Below are positions 1 through 7,985 of a stretch of 64,000 nt of DNA, in pieces. Location of the stretch: contig CAWJBZ010000003.1 of the NCBI GenBank assembly GCA_963841325.1, positions 40,256 through 104,255 on the forward strand. Reading direction: 5' to 3'. This DNA comes from CAVPPA01 sp963841325. GTDB taxonomy: Bacteria; Patescibacteriota; Saccharimonadia; Saccharimonadales; UBA4665. Made by a program: the position numbers and the translations under genes. The notes beneath the pieces are model-generated. The model was given only the letters and a program-made list of their open reading frames with translations, was not told the origin of the DNA and did no database searches. The stretch's first letter is position 1, and each line of letters begins with the position of its first letter.

Positions 1-58
1 ATATCAATGACCGCCGAAGCTTAAGCATCTTGTCATCAGTATAGCCGTCAGTTGTATA

Positions 59-1198
59 CTAGGCAATAAGTCGTGCTAGGGTGTCTACGGTATAACGGAT
101 AGCTTGCTCAGTCGTACCTCGGCCTAGTGTAAAACGCAGTGAAGATCTGGCATCAGCATCCGACAAACCCATAGCTTTAAGAATATGGGAGGGTATCTCC
201 TGACTAGCGCTGCAAGCTGACCCGGCTGCAGCCATGATACCAGCCTCATCTAAGCCAATTAACAAGCGTTCGTTGTCCTGTCCGGGAATGGTGATATGGA
301 CATTGTTAGGTAAACGTTTAATCGGTGAGCCGTTGATTCGGCCGTTTGGAATTACTTCCGAAAGCAGCTTAAAAAATAGCTGCTGGAGTTGTCGAAGTCG
401 TGCTGCTTCCGCAGTTTTGGTGGTTTGAGCTATTTCCAGGGCGGCACTAAACCCAACGATGTTGGGAACATTTTCGGTGCCGCTCCGGATATTCCGCTCC
501 TGTCCCCCGCCTTGCAGCAGCGGTTCAAGCTCAATCCCTTGGCGCAACCAGAGTAGACCGCTTTGTTTTGGTCCGTAGATTTTGCCGCCGTTGAGGGTCA
601 TCAGGTCAAGACCTAAACGGGAAACGTGCAGATCCAAATAATTCGCTGCCTGGGTAGCGTCACTATGGAAATAAAGCGGCAAACTGTTGCCGGCTCGTTT
701 ACGGTCGGCTAATATTTGGCGAATAATAGCGGCTAGTTCCTGGATAGGCTGAATCGTGCCGACTTCGTTATTGGCATACATAACACTAATTAAAACCGTT
801 TCTGAATCGATTAATTTTTGGAAAGCTATAAGATCAATAATGCCGTTTTGACTAACCGCTGCTTCTACGCAGTTATAAGAATGCGCCGGAGCCAGTACCG
901 ACTCATGCTCAATACTGCTGACAATTACTTTTTTACCTGGATAGCGCCGCATTAAACCGTGAATTGCTAAGTTATTAGATTCCGTCCCGCCGGCCGTAAA
1001 AATAATTTCCATCGGGCGTACTCCCAGGATCACAGCTGTTTGGGACCGGGCGGTATCGATGGCTTTCCGAGTCAGTCTGGCCATTTCATAAGTGGCTGAT
1101 GGGTTATAAAATTTATTATTAAAATAAGGCCGCATTGCTGCCAATACCTTTAAGTCTAAAGGTGTGGCTGCGGCATAATCTAAATAAATGGTCTGCAT
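59..1198 (-). CDS. Cysteine desulfurase (NifS/IscS family)
   Basis: PLP enzyme that takes sulfur from cysteine for Fe-S clusters and tRNA thiolation. The 379 residues fit the family length. Visible family motifs are the N-terminal YLDYAAATP, the AGGTESNN cofactor loop (about 69-76), SSIEHESVL (94-102) and HSDATQA (178-184). The Schiff-base lysine is in NGGKIYGPK (K206) and the catalytic Cys is in the GSACSAS loop near 330. The residue before the PLP lysine is Gly, where the family normally has His (S-x-H-K). No scaffold gene such as iscU is adjacent in this window. The start ATG encodes MQTIYLDY, which is the usual N-terminus. Confidence 0.95.
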   Translation of the reverse strand: MQTIYLDYAAATPLDLKVLAAMRPYFNNKFYNPSATYEMARLTRKAIDTARSQTAVILGVRPMEIIFTAGGTESNNLAIHGLMRRYPGKKVIVSSIEHESVLAPAHSYNCVEAAVSQNGIIDLIAFQKLIDSETVLISVMYANNEVGTIQPIQELAAIIRQILADRKRAGNSLPLYFHSDATQAANYLDLHVSRLGLDLMTLNGGKIYGPKQSGLLWLRQGIELEPLLQGGGQERNIRSGTENVPNIVGFSAALEIAQTTKTAEAARLRQLQQLFFKLLSEVIPNGRINGSPIKRLPNNVHITIPGQDNERLLIGLDEAGIMAAAGSACSASQEIPSHILKAMGLSDADARSSLRFTLGRGTTEQAIRYTVDTLARLIA

Positions 1199-1236
1199 CA
1201 GATTTAGTATACGACGTCTCGACCAGTGATAATTAA

Positions 1237-1617
1237 TTAGGCAATTTGTTGAGCAAGATGGTTCAATTCGGAACAGATTCGGTGTTTATAGAGTTTGACA
1301 GCTCTATAGAGATTGTGAGCTTCTTGCCGACTCAAAGCTTGATAGGAATGTGCGCCTTGGGACTTAACTACACCGCTGGGGCGGACATCATATCGAGTTG
1401 TAACAGCTTGATGTTGACCTTGTTCGTCAGTCCATTCCTCATGCCATACCCAGGTATGTTCATCCAAACAGAAAAATTCCCGACGAACCCTCTTGGGGAT
1501 TGGTCCGAACAATTCACCGCCCAGACGGGCTTCATAATGCAATAAGGCGCGGTGCATATCCAGCTGTCGTTGCTGTTGCTTTTGGGCTTTAGCTTGACCG
1601 AATAAATTAAGCGGCAT
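1237..1617 (-). CDS. Conserved-looking hypothetical protein, 126 aa
   Basis: I do not recognise a named family. The protein is soluble, with a basic, Gln-rich start (about 10-20) and a central stretch rich in Trp and acidic residues (EEWTDEQGQ). Its start overlaps the end of the upstream unknown gene by 11 nt. This implies translational coupling with that gene and an operon running from tatD towards the desulfurase. There is no signal peptide or membrane segment. Confidence 0.6.
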   Translation of the reverse strand: MPLNLFGQAKAQKQQQRQLDMHRALLHYEARLGGELFGPIPKRVRREFFCLDEHTWVWHEEWTDEQGQHQAVTTRYDVRPSGVVKSQGAHSYQALSRQEAHNLYRAVKLYKHRICSELNHLAQQIA

Positions 1618-2029
1618 TGCTCAGTCCTCCTGGATATTCAGTCTCTGGATAACTGTCAGCAACATCGTGACGTATCTTATCAATATCCAGATCAGCGGTC
1701 GGCATGGTTGTAATAATGGCCCCGGTTGATGCTTTGGGTGGAAAGTTCAAGGTTTGATACGGTTCGGTTGATTGTCCGGATTGCGGCGAAAATTGTTCGC
1801 TTCTATCCGGTTGGCGAGAAGGACTAATTTCAGCTGGCTGGGGTTGAGTTGTTGCTTCGGCAATCTCTTCATTAAACGGGAACATTTGTTCGTTAATCAC
1901 TTTTGCAGTGCGATCGGCAACATCCGTTACCAATAAAATCCGCCGGCTTAAAATAGCTCTTTGGGTGTCTGTATCAAGAGCACTAAGATTTTCAAGTGGT
2001 GATAAATGATTATATTGTGTCATTGTCAT
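1607..2029 (-). CDS. Hypothetical protein, 140 aa, low complexity
   Basis: The function is not recognised. A possible helical N-terminal part (about 1-55) is followed by a Gln/Pro/Ser-rich, probably disordered middle (55-105) and a short acidic tail. The gene lies 6 nt downstream of tatD on the same strand and overlaps the next unknown gene, so the three are probably co-transcribed. It has no transmembrane segment. Confidence 0.55.
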   Translation of the reverse strand: MTMTQYNHLSPLENLSALDTDTQRAILSRRILLVTDVADRTAKVINEQMFPFNEEIAEATTQPQPAEISPSRQPDRSEQFSPQSGQSTEPYQTLNFPPKASTGAIITTMPTADLDIDKIRHDVADSYPETEYPGGLSNAA

Positions 2030-2035
2030 TCCGTT

Positions 2036-2860
2036 TCAAATTCTAAACAACTGTCGTGCATTACTGGTAGTAACCGTAGCTAGTGTCTTAACTGATTCCC
2101 TACGAAGCCCCGCCAGAAATTCAGCAATTGTCTGAATGTGATATGGTTCACATATTTTACCACGGAATGGTTTAGGAGTCAAGAATGGGGCATCGGTTTC
2201 TAAAAGCAAATGGTTTAGCGGAATTGCCCGGTAAGCTTCCAGTTGTAACTTATTATCGGTAAAGGTGGCAATGCCATTAACTCCAATAAACAAGTTATGC
2301 TTTAAGGCCCGCTCTAGCTCAACCGGAGAATCAGTAAAACTATGCAGGACACCGCGGATCGGATGATCGGTACTTTGGTAATTTTCAAATATCGGCCAGA
2401 AGTCATCAAAAGCTTCACGAACATGAAAAATTAGCGGTAAATCCTGTTTAATAGCTAATTCAATCTGAAAACGCAACATCGCTTGCTGATCTTTTTTAGG
2501 AGAATTTAAATAGTAATAATCAAGTCCGCATTCTCCGATAGCTACCACCTTTGGTTGACCGGCTAAGACTGCTAACTGATGTTGGGCCCCAGTATTACCA
2601 ACATAATGCCTAGCTTCATGCGGATGAAAGCCAACCGCCGCCCAACACTGCGGACGAGACTGGACAAAGTCGACGGCTATTTGGCTATCGAACAGATCAC
2701 AACCAATACAAATTAACCGCCTGACCGAGGCGGCTTGTGCCCGTTTAATAACTTCGTTGGGATCTTTAAATCCGGCTTTTGCCCAGAGTTCAACTATTGC
2801 CGGATCGCCATCCGAAGCTCCAATCAATTGAATATGACAATGACTATCGCATAACTCCAC
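2036..2860 (-). CDS. tatD: TatD family metal-dependent DNase
   Basis: Amidohydrolase-fold nuclease with two metals. The sequence shows the family order: DSHCHIQL at the N-terminus (metal HxH), AVGFHPHEA (about 76-84), GECGLDYYY (the metal Glu), PLIFHVREA, GVLHSFTDS and the C-terminal LLLETDAPFL (metal Asp). The 274 residues are slightly more than the usual 255-265. The gene follows metG with an 11-nt gap, a common bacterial arrangement. Confidence 0.93.
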   Translation of the reverse strand: MELCDSHCHIQLIGASDGDPAIVELWAKAGFKDPNEVIKRAQAASVRRLICIGCDLFDSQIAVDFVQSRPQCWAAVGFHPHEARHYVGNTGAQHQLAVLAGQPKVVAIGECGLDYYYLNSPKKDQQAMLRFQIELAIKQDLPLIFHVREAFDDFWPIFENYQSTDHPIRGVLHSFTDSPVELERALKHNLFIGVNGIATFTDNKLQLEAYRAIPLNHLLLETDAPFLTPKPFRGKICEPYHIQTIAEFLAGLRRESVKTLATVTTSNARQLFRI

Positions 2861-2871
2861 GTCATTCTCTC

Positions 2872-4323
2872 CTATTTATGAGCGGCGGCGGTTTCTTGTT
2901 TGGGGAATAGTGTGCCGGGCAACGGACGGATAATACCTTCGGTAAAAACATTGCGAATTTTAGCGGTTGTATCTGGTAGAAATGGTTCCAGCAAATCTGC
3001 AATTTCCAGTAAACAACTGACCTGATAAGCCAGTACTTCCCTGAGGTGGTTACTGTCAGCAGTTTTGGCAATTTCCCAGGGTTTTTCTTCATCAATGTAT
3101 TGGTTCAGGCCGCGGACTTGGTCCCATACTTCATCGAGTGCTCGGTCGAATTTACAGTTACCCAGAGCCGTTTTATAAGGGACGGTGTCGTGCTCGGCCG
3201 GCGGGATATCGCCGATTAGACCATCTTGATATCTTTGGATCATCGCCACCGTTCGTTGGACGGCGTTGCCCAATTCATTGGCTAATTCGTTGTTATAAGC
3301 GGCTTCAAAGGTTTCCCAGGTAAAATCTCCGTCTTCATAAGATGGTATATGCCGCAGAAAAAAGTAACGGAAGGGATCGCAGCCAAATTTATCAATCACG
3401 TCATCGGGTGAGATTTTATTACCGGTGGATTTACTCATTTTTTTAGAGTCAATATTAATGAAACCGTGGACATATAGCATTTTGGGTAACGGTAACTTGA
3501 GCGCCAATAGCATCGCCGGCCAGATAGCGGCATGGAAACGAATGATGTCTTTGCCGATAACCTGGACGTTTGCCGGCCAATAATCCTTAAAATCCTGATG
3601 CTCGGGGTAACCCAGAACCGTTATGTAGTTCATCAGGGCCTCCAGCCAGACATAGATGATTTGGGAGCTATCGCTAGGCACCGGAATACCCCAGGCGATT
3701 TTTTCTTTAGGCCGAGAAACACTGATATCCTCCAAACCTTCCCTAAGTAGGGCTAAAATCTCATTGCGCCGGGTTTCCGGTACAATCATGAAACTACCCG
3801 ACTCAATAGCTTTTCGTATCTGTTCAGTATATTTACTTAGTTTAAAAAAGTAGTTATCTTCTTCAATTTTTTCGTATGGTCGATGATGATCCGGGCAAAT
3901 ACCCTTATTGGCATTAACTTCCGTATCGGTATAGAAGGTCTCGCAACCGGTACAGTACCAGCCAATGTATTTACCCTTATAAAAATCCCCGGCAAGGGCT
4001 TTCCAGATAAGCTGAGCACGTTGTTCGTGGGGTTTATCGGTAGTCCGGATAAAACGATCGTTACTAATATTCAGTTTCTGCAACAAATCACGGAACTTTT
4101 GGCTCATTTGATCGGCTAATTCCTTAGGGGTGACTTTTAGTTCGGCCGCTTTTTCAATAATCTTGCTCCCATGTTCATCGGTACCGGTACTATAAATCGT
4201 CGACTTACCCTGAGCCCGGGCATAGCGGGCCAGCACGTCAGCCATTACGAACTCCATAGCATGCCCCAAATGGGGCTCTCCGTTAACATAAGGTATGGCA
4301 GTGGTTACGTAATACTTACTCAT
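2872..4323 (-). CDS. metG: Methionyl-tRNA synthetase, short form
   Basis: Class I aminoacyl-tRNA synthetase that charges tRNA-Met. The HIGH-like motif (PHLGH, about 17-21) and KMSKS (about 293-297) are intact. The CP domain has one CTGC knuckle and a CPDHH that could provide the remaining zinc ligands. At 483 aa it ends after the anticodon-binding helical domain and has no C-terminal EMAP/Trbp111-like dimerisation domain, as expected for compact CPR enzymes. The start gives MSKYYVTTAIPYVNG, the canonical N-terminus. Confidence 0.96.
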   Translation of the reverse strand: MSKYYVTTAIPYVNGEPHLGHAMEFVMADVLARYARAQGKSTIYSTGTDEHGSKIIEKAAELKVTPKELADQMSQKFRDLLQKLNISNDRFIRTTDKPHEQRAQLIWKALAGDFYKGKYIGWYCTGCETFYTDTEVNANKGICPDHHRPYEKIEEDNYFFKLSKYTEQIRKAIESGSFMIVPETRRNEILALLREGLEDISVSRPKEKIAWGIPVPSDSSQIIYVWLEALMNYITVLGYPEHQDFKDYWPANVQVIGKDIIRFHAAIWPAMLLALKLPLPKMLYVHGFINIDSKKMSKSTGNKISPDDVIDKFGCDPFRYFFLRHIPSYEDGDFTWETFEAAYNNELANELGNAVQRTVAMIQRYQDGLIGDIPPAEHDTVPYKTALGNCKFDRALDEVWDQVRGLNQYIDEEKPWEIAKTADSNHLREVLAYQVSCLLEIADLLEPFLPDTTAKIRNVFTEGIIRPLPGTLFPKQETAAAHK

Positions 4324-4418
4324 TGTTCAAATTTTCCATTTTACCGAAGAAGCGATTCCACTGTTAATTTACTAGCAGCAGATATCCTTCCCCTATTGTA
4401 ACAAACCACCTAGAGAAG

Positions 4419-4913
4419 CTATTGTTGCAAAGTTGGTAACAGTTCTTCCCGACCGAGCGCTTCCACCAATCTGACTAAAAAGCTGCTTTGGCCACTGGAT
4501 AACTTAGTGACTGCTTCCGGCAGTGAAAACCAACCAGCTCGATCGACTTCGGGAAAGCTTTGCTGCTTACCGGAGTGTGGCGGCCACTCCATGGAAAACT
4601 GATTACTTTTAACTTTAGCAGCATCAATATCCCCGCGGATCGCCCAGACGCTGATAATTTTTCCATCTTGGCGTTTAATTTGGCCAAGATCCAGATAATT
4701 TCCTTCCGGCAGCGGTTGGCCGGTTTCTTCTTGAAATTCACGTTTGGCAGCTGCCAGCGGAACTTCATCGGCATGATGCTCGCCTTTAGGTATCGACCAG
4801 ACTCCCTGGTCTTTTTTCGCCCAAAATGGTCCGCCCGGATGAACCAACAGCACCAATAGCTGTCCATCTGCAGCGATTTTGTAAATCAGTATTCCAGCAC
4901 TTGATTGCTTCAT
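4419..4913 (-). CDS. Nudix (MutT-like) hydrolase
   Basis: Hydrolase of nucleoside diphosphates linked to another moiety. A complete Nudix box is visible at about 44-66 (G-x5-E-x7-REFQEETG). The N-terminal SAGILIYK and VHPGGPFW are typical of bacterial Ap4A/NUDT2-like or general house-cleaning members. The substrate cannot be told from sequence. The gene lies between tRNA-Val and metG on the minus strand. Confidence 0.88.
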   Translation of the reverse strand: MKQSSAGILIYKIAADGQLLVLLVHPGGPFWAKKDQGVWSIPKGEHHADEVPLAAAKREFQEETGQPLPEGNYLDLGQIKRQDGKIISVWAIRGDIDAAKVKSNQFSMEWPPHSGKQQSFPEVDRAGWFSLPEAVTKLSSGQSSFLVRLVEALGREELLPTLQQ

Positions 4914-4919
4914 ATCTAG

Positions 4920-4996
<77 letters not shown>

Positions 4997-5013
4997 CTTG
5001 GTAGTCGCGGTCA

Positions 5014-6318
5014 TTATATCATTGAAGCCGTTTTTTTATCGATGTAGTCCTGGCAGAGGCGCTCAAAGATGCTATTGGTCCAACCGAACCCGGTCTGTGT
5101 CGGATAAACTCCTTTGACCGGCGGTTTTTCCGGATTAACAACGTTATATTTTTCCAAAAAGACACCGTTTTTGTTAAACCATCGTAGGTTATTCCTCAGC
5201 CACTTGGTGGCGATCCTCTGGGCATCATAGTGATAACCATAGCGTTCCAGTGCCCTGATGACAATCAGCTGCAAAGGAGCCCAACCATTGGGATAGGCCC
5301 ATTGTACCGGCATACTACCCCGCATATGTTGACTAATCGGTAAAGCATCGGTAGTTGCCAGGCCGCCCCCGTATTCGAAGTGGCGTAAAGCCCCAACTAA
5401 TGTCGCCGCTTGTTTCAGATCCACCATCCCGGCCCACATCGGGTAGTAGGCCGCCAGACTGCTGACGCTGCTGCGCTTGCCTTTGACAAAATCATAATCA
5501 TAAAACAAACCTCGGATATGGTCCCACATCAATTCGTTCATCGTTTTTTGACGGGCTGTAGCTAAACTGTCCCACTGCCGAGCTTTTTTATCATCCCCGA
5601 ATAGCCGCGCGGCTTTGGCAAAATCAGTTTCGTATTTATAAAGTAGGGCATTCAGGTCAACCGGTAGATAATCAAGTGCTCTACGGTGAAAACGCGGGGT
5701 CATGTCCCAGCCACTTTCGGCCTCAGCTAAATCGTGCAGCTTATTAATGTCAAAATAGCGGCTTAAACCACGGGACATTTGTCGATAATTAGGACTTTTA
5801 GTGCCCATCCAAACAACTTTGTATTCCGTTTCTGCCAGTTCAATAGCCTTCTTCAACCAAGCTTTGTTCAAGTGGTAGGTTTCATAAACTTCAAAAATAA
5901 AGGTGGTCAGGAACGGCGGCTGTGACCGTCCCATTAAATAAGTCCGTGAAGCATTGGGAATGACTTTGTAGCGTTTAAATAAACTCATCAGGTCTTCTAG
6001 AATACCGCAGACCAGTTCTTGATGTTCGGTATCGTATAAGCCCTGCACCATAAAATAACTATCCCAATAATATAATTCGTTGAAGTCAAAGCTCGCCGTT
6101 TCGTCGTAACTCGGTACCAAGTAGGGTTTAGGCAATCCCAATAAACTCTCGTCATTGTTCGGGTGAAAACGCCATAAATGCGGCCAGTAATGCTTAATGT
6201 AATCACGAGCAGCTTTAACATCGGTTGCGCCTAGTTCTCTGGACCATGTCTGCCAGAACCTTCGGTGAACGATATCGGTAGCCCTAGATAGACTGACTAT
6301 TTTATCGGTATAAAACAT
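5014..6318 (-). CDS. Trehalase (glycoside hydrolase family 37)
   Basis: Predicted to hydrolyse trehalose to two glucoses. There is no signal peptide, so it is probably cytoplasmic. The first family signature is seen as FDFNELYYWDSYF (about 78-90), where the family pattern is E-x-Y-x-WD-x-Y. The second is QWAYPNGWAP near 340, where QWDYPNGWAP is usual. The C-terminal GFGWTNSIFERL matches the end of GH37 enzymes. The 434 residues make it shorter than E. coli TreA/TreF (about 550), because the N-terminal extension is missing. The Asp of the second signature is Ala here. The gene stands alone between two short intergenic gaps. Confidence 0.85.
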   Translation of the reverse strand: MFYTDKIVSLSRATDIVHRRFWQTWSRELGATDVKAARDYIKHYWPHLWRFHPNNDESLLGLPKPYLVPSYDETASFDFNELYYWDSYFMVQGLYDTEHQELVCGILEDLMSLFKRYKVIPNASRTYLMGRSQPPFLTTFIFEVYETYHLNKAWLKKAIELAETEYKVVWMGTKSPNYRQMSRGLSRYFDINKLHDLAEAESGWDMTPRFHRRALDYLPVDLNALLYKYETDFAKAARLFGDDKKARQWDSLATARQKTMNELMWDHIRGLFYDYDFVKGKRSSVSSLAAYYPMWAGMVDLKQAATLVGALRHFEYGGGLATTDALPISQHMRGSMPVQWAYPNGWAPLQLIVIRALERYGYHYDAQRIATKWLRNNLRWFNKNGVFLEKYNVVNPEKPPVKGVYPTQTGFGWTNSIFERLCQDYIDKKTASMI

Positions 6319-6408
6319 ATTTTAGTATTTGTTATGACTGTTGGTTGTTTTTCCCTTAGTAATTCCATTTAAGCACTAGCTTGTCAAAATATAAAGCCGG
6401 TACTCCGG

Positions 6409-6684
6409 TTATCGGTTAAATAACCGGCGTAATTCGGTTTTGGTTTGTTCTAGAATTGACCTCTGAGTAGCCGGCAAGTTTTTACCAGCTCTATTAATAT
6501 AAAAATTTAGCATTGAGACAGCTGATTGATAAGGGGTGCCCTTACGTCGTTCACTTCCTTCAGCAGATCGCTTCAATGATTGGGCAATCCGATATGGATC
6601 GTGCCAGGTAAAGACACCCTTTTCTAGATCAAGAGCATTACTATTATTAGTTACTTCTCCTGACCAATATCTGGACTGAGTCAC
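6409..6684 (-). CDS. DUF3175 family protein
   Basis: Small basic protein of unknown function. The block NALDLEKGVFTWHDPYRIA, then SLKRSAEGSERRKG, SMLNFYINRAGKNLP and a terminal RRLF matches my memory of DUF3175 throughout. I chose the GTG start at 6684, giving VTQSRYWSG, because family members begin just before the W-S motif and an AGAGG lies a few bases upstream. A longer in-frame ORF to 6744 only reads through the upstream 25-codon ORF in another frame. Confidence 0.75.
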   Translation of the reverse strand: MTQSRYWSGEVTNNSNALDLEKGVFTWHDPYRIAQSLKRSAEGSERRKGTPYQSAVSMLNFYINRAGKNLPATQRSILEQTKTELRRLFNR

Positions 6685-6685
6685 A

Positions 6686-6763
6686 CTACCTCTTTTTGTG
6701 ACGAGCAGCTTGAGCTTTTTTGATATTACGGCGAGCTGCTTCACGTTGTCTGGCTGTTGCCAT
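6686..6763 (-). CDS. 25-aa basic small protein upstream of DUF3175 gene
   Basis: ATG-initiated ORF encoding a very basic, Ala-rich helix (starts MATARQREAARRNIKKA, ends HKKR). It ends 1 nt before the GTG start of the DUF3175 gene, so the two are probably translationally coupled. The pattern AKQREAARxNIKKA is one I associate with small DNA/RNA-binding-like bacterial proteins, but no function is known to me. It could also be a leader ORF controlling the downstream gene. Confidence 0.5.
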   Translation of the reverse strand: MATARQREAARRNIKKAQAARHKKR

Positions 6764-6769
6764 AGCTTA

Positions 6770-7015
6770 TTATCCCTTCATATGCTTATTATCGACAACC
6801 GGCAAGTCATAATCGATGGTCTGGCCGGCAGTTACTAGCTCTAGTTGGGTTTGAAGTCCGGTATTTGGTTCCGGTGGTTGATGGTATTGGCTAAACGGAA
6901 TATTAACTCCGTTTAGTGTCTATTTAATGTAGCTCAGAGACCCTTGAACTGCAGTAAAATTACTTACCTTAGCATTTACAATATAAAGTTTGTAACCGAA
7001 GTTAGCCGGTTGAAA
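6770..7015 (-). pseudogene. Open frame broken by one TAG, no start codon
   Basis: A single minus-strand frame runs from about 7015 to a TAA at 6770-6772 and is interrupted only by an amber codon at 6920-6922. Before the stop it reads like ordinary protein (FGYKLYIVNAK..GSLSYIK), and after it NGVNIPFSQYHQPPEP. I see no Met start upstream; the frame runs into the tmRNA terminator. It is probably the decayed 3' end of a gene. The family is not recognised. Confidence 0.3.
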
Positions 7016-7020
7016 TAAAA

Positions 7021-7048
7021 AAATAACCCCTAAATGGAGAGGTTATTT
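7021..7048 (-). terminator. Rho-independent terminator of tmRNA
   Basis: Perfect 8-bp stem (AAATAACC / GGTTATTT on the plus strand) with a 12-nt loop. On the minus strand it is followed by a T-rich run, and it starts 8 nt after the encoded CCA of the tmRNA. Confidence 0.8.
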
Positions 7049-7055
7049 AAATTCC

Positions 7056-7457
7056 TGGTGGAGCTGGCGGAGCACTGCCCTCCGCGTCCGCTGGTTTATC
7101 TTGGTCAGTCTTCTACAGGCTTAGTCTGCTTAGTGGTTCTCGGAAATTCGCCTCAAAACAAACCAAAAAGCGCATTTCCATAGTCCAAAGTCTTAGCAAA
7201 CATCCTGGACTAGAATGTTTGGGCAATCAGATAATCTGACGCGCTGTAATGCTATCTGACGTCGTATCCAGCGCGGCTGAAGCAACTTAGGCGACAGCTG
7301 GTGCGAAGTTAGACACACTGAAAGCAGCTTTTACACTGTTCCAAGTATCAGCTACGCGATTGAGTAAGTTTGCACTTATTCGTTTTTGCCTATAACGCTG
7401 ACAAGCGACCTGCGATTCTAACCGATAAAGACCAACGTCGAGCTTAAATTCAGCCCC
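7056..7457 (-). ncRNA. ssrA: tmRNA (transfer-messenger RNA)
   Basis: Trans-translation RNA that frees stalled ribosomes. The 5' end GGGGCTG pairs with 3' CAGCTCC, followed by A and an encoded CCA. The body contains a resume/tag frame beginning GCAAACTTACTC and ending GCACCAGCTGTCGCC-TAA. This gives a 28-residue tag starting ANLLNRVADT and ending NFAPAVA. The hydrophobic Ala-rich end suits degradation by ClpXP-type proteases. Odd point: the T-arm loop reads GGCAGTG inside stem GCGGAG/CTCCGC, where TTCRANT is expected. The length is about 402 nt. Confidence 0.92.
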
Positions 7458-7485
7458 GTAAGTGTCCACTAATGTGAACTACATT

Positions 7486-7491
7486 ATTATA
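7486..7491 (-). promoter_or_regulatory. -10 box of the tmRNA promoter
   Basis: The minus strand reads TATAAT here, 28 nt before the mature 5' end of the tmRNA. No clear -35 box is seen, and a short 5' leader would be removed by processing. Confidence 0.5.
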
Positions 7492-7521
7492 CCATTTTTT
7501 AGCTAAAATGTTAGTGGTTTT

Positions 7522-7950
7522 TTAGATCAATCTTACTCGTTGTTCAATATCGGCCAGTGTCTGTAGCAGTTCAGTTTGCTGTCGGTTGGATAATCCGGCG
7601 ACAAGCTGCGTCTGAAAGGCCTCTAGTACTTCTAGAGCAGAGGCTATGATTCGTAAACCGTTTGGTGTCAAAGTAGTCAGATGTTGGCGGTGATCTTTTG
7701 GATTAAGCCGGGTAACCAGCAGTTGGCGGCGGTGCAGTAGTTTCACCTGACGACTGACGCTGGCTTCGGTTTGATTTAACGCCGTGGCGATATGCCGTTG
7801 CAGTAACCGCTGATTATCTTGGACGATACTCAGAATTTTAAACTGAGACAAGCCGATGCCCAGCTGTTCTTGAAGGACCCGATCCGCGGATTTGGATAGT
7901 TGGACAGCTAGGTTCTGGATACTAAAACTAATCAAATTAGCCGGTTGCAT
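7522..7950 (-). CDS. MarR family transcriptional regulator
   Basis: Winged-helix DNA-binding protein of 142 aa, the usual MarR length. The recognition region is QRHIATALNQTEASVSRQVKLLHRRQLL (about 52-79 in part), followed by the wing with the DHRQHLTTLTPNG signature (conserved D-x-R). Helices at both ends would form the dimer interface. It is transcribed towards the tmRNA, and the rsmA gene lies behind it. Its ligand is unknown. Confidence 0.88.
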   Translation of the reverse strand: MQPANLISFSIQNLAVQLSKSADRVLQEQLGIGLSQFKILSIVQDNQRLLQRHIATALNQTEASVSRQVKLLHRRQLLVTRLNPKDHRQHLTTLTPNGLRIIASALEVLEAFQTQLVAGLSNRQQTELLQTLADIEQRVRLI

Positions 7951-7985
7951 AACTATTATTAAGTATAAAACTTATGCTTAACAGA

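Noticed and set aside
1..28. Minus-strand open frame running off the left edge from an ATG at 28
   Set aside because: Only nine codons are visible and no ribosome site is clear; a gene downstream of the desulfurase is likely but cannot be supported from this fragment.
2862..3095. 77-aa minus-strand ORF overlapping the end of metG
   Set aside because: It is an alternative frame of metG with no start signal; the MetRS frame is unambiguous here.
7287..7469. 60-aa ORF on the minus strand
   Set aside because: It lies inside the tmRNA; only its last 28 codons are translated, as the tag peptide.
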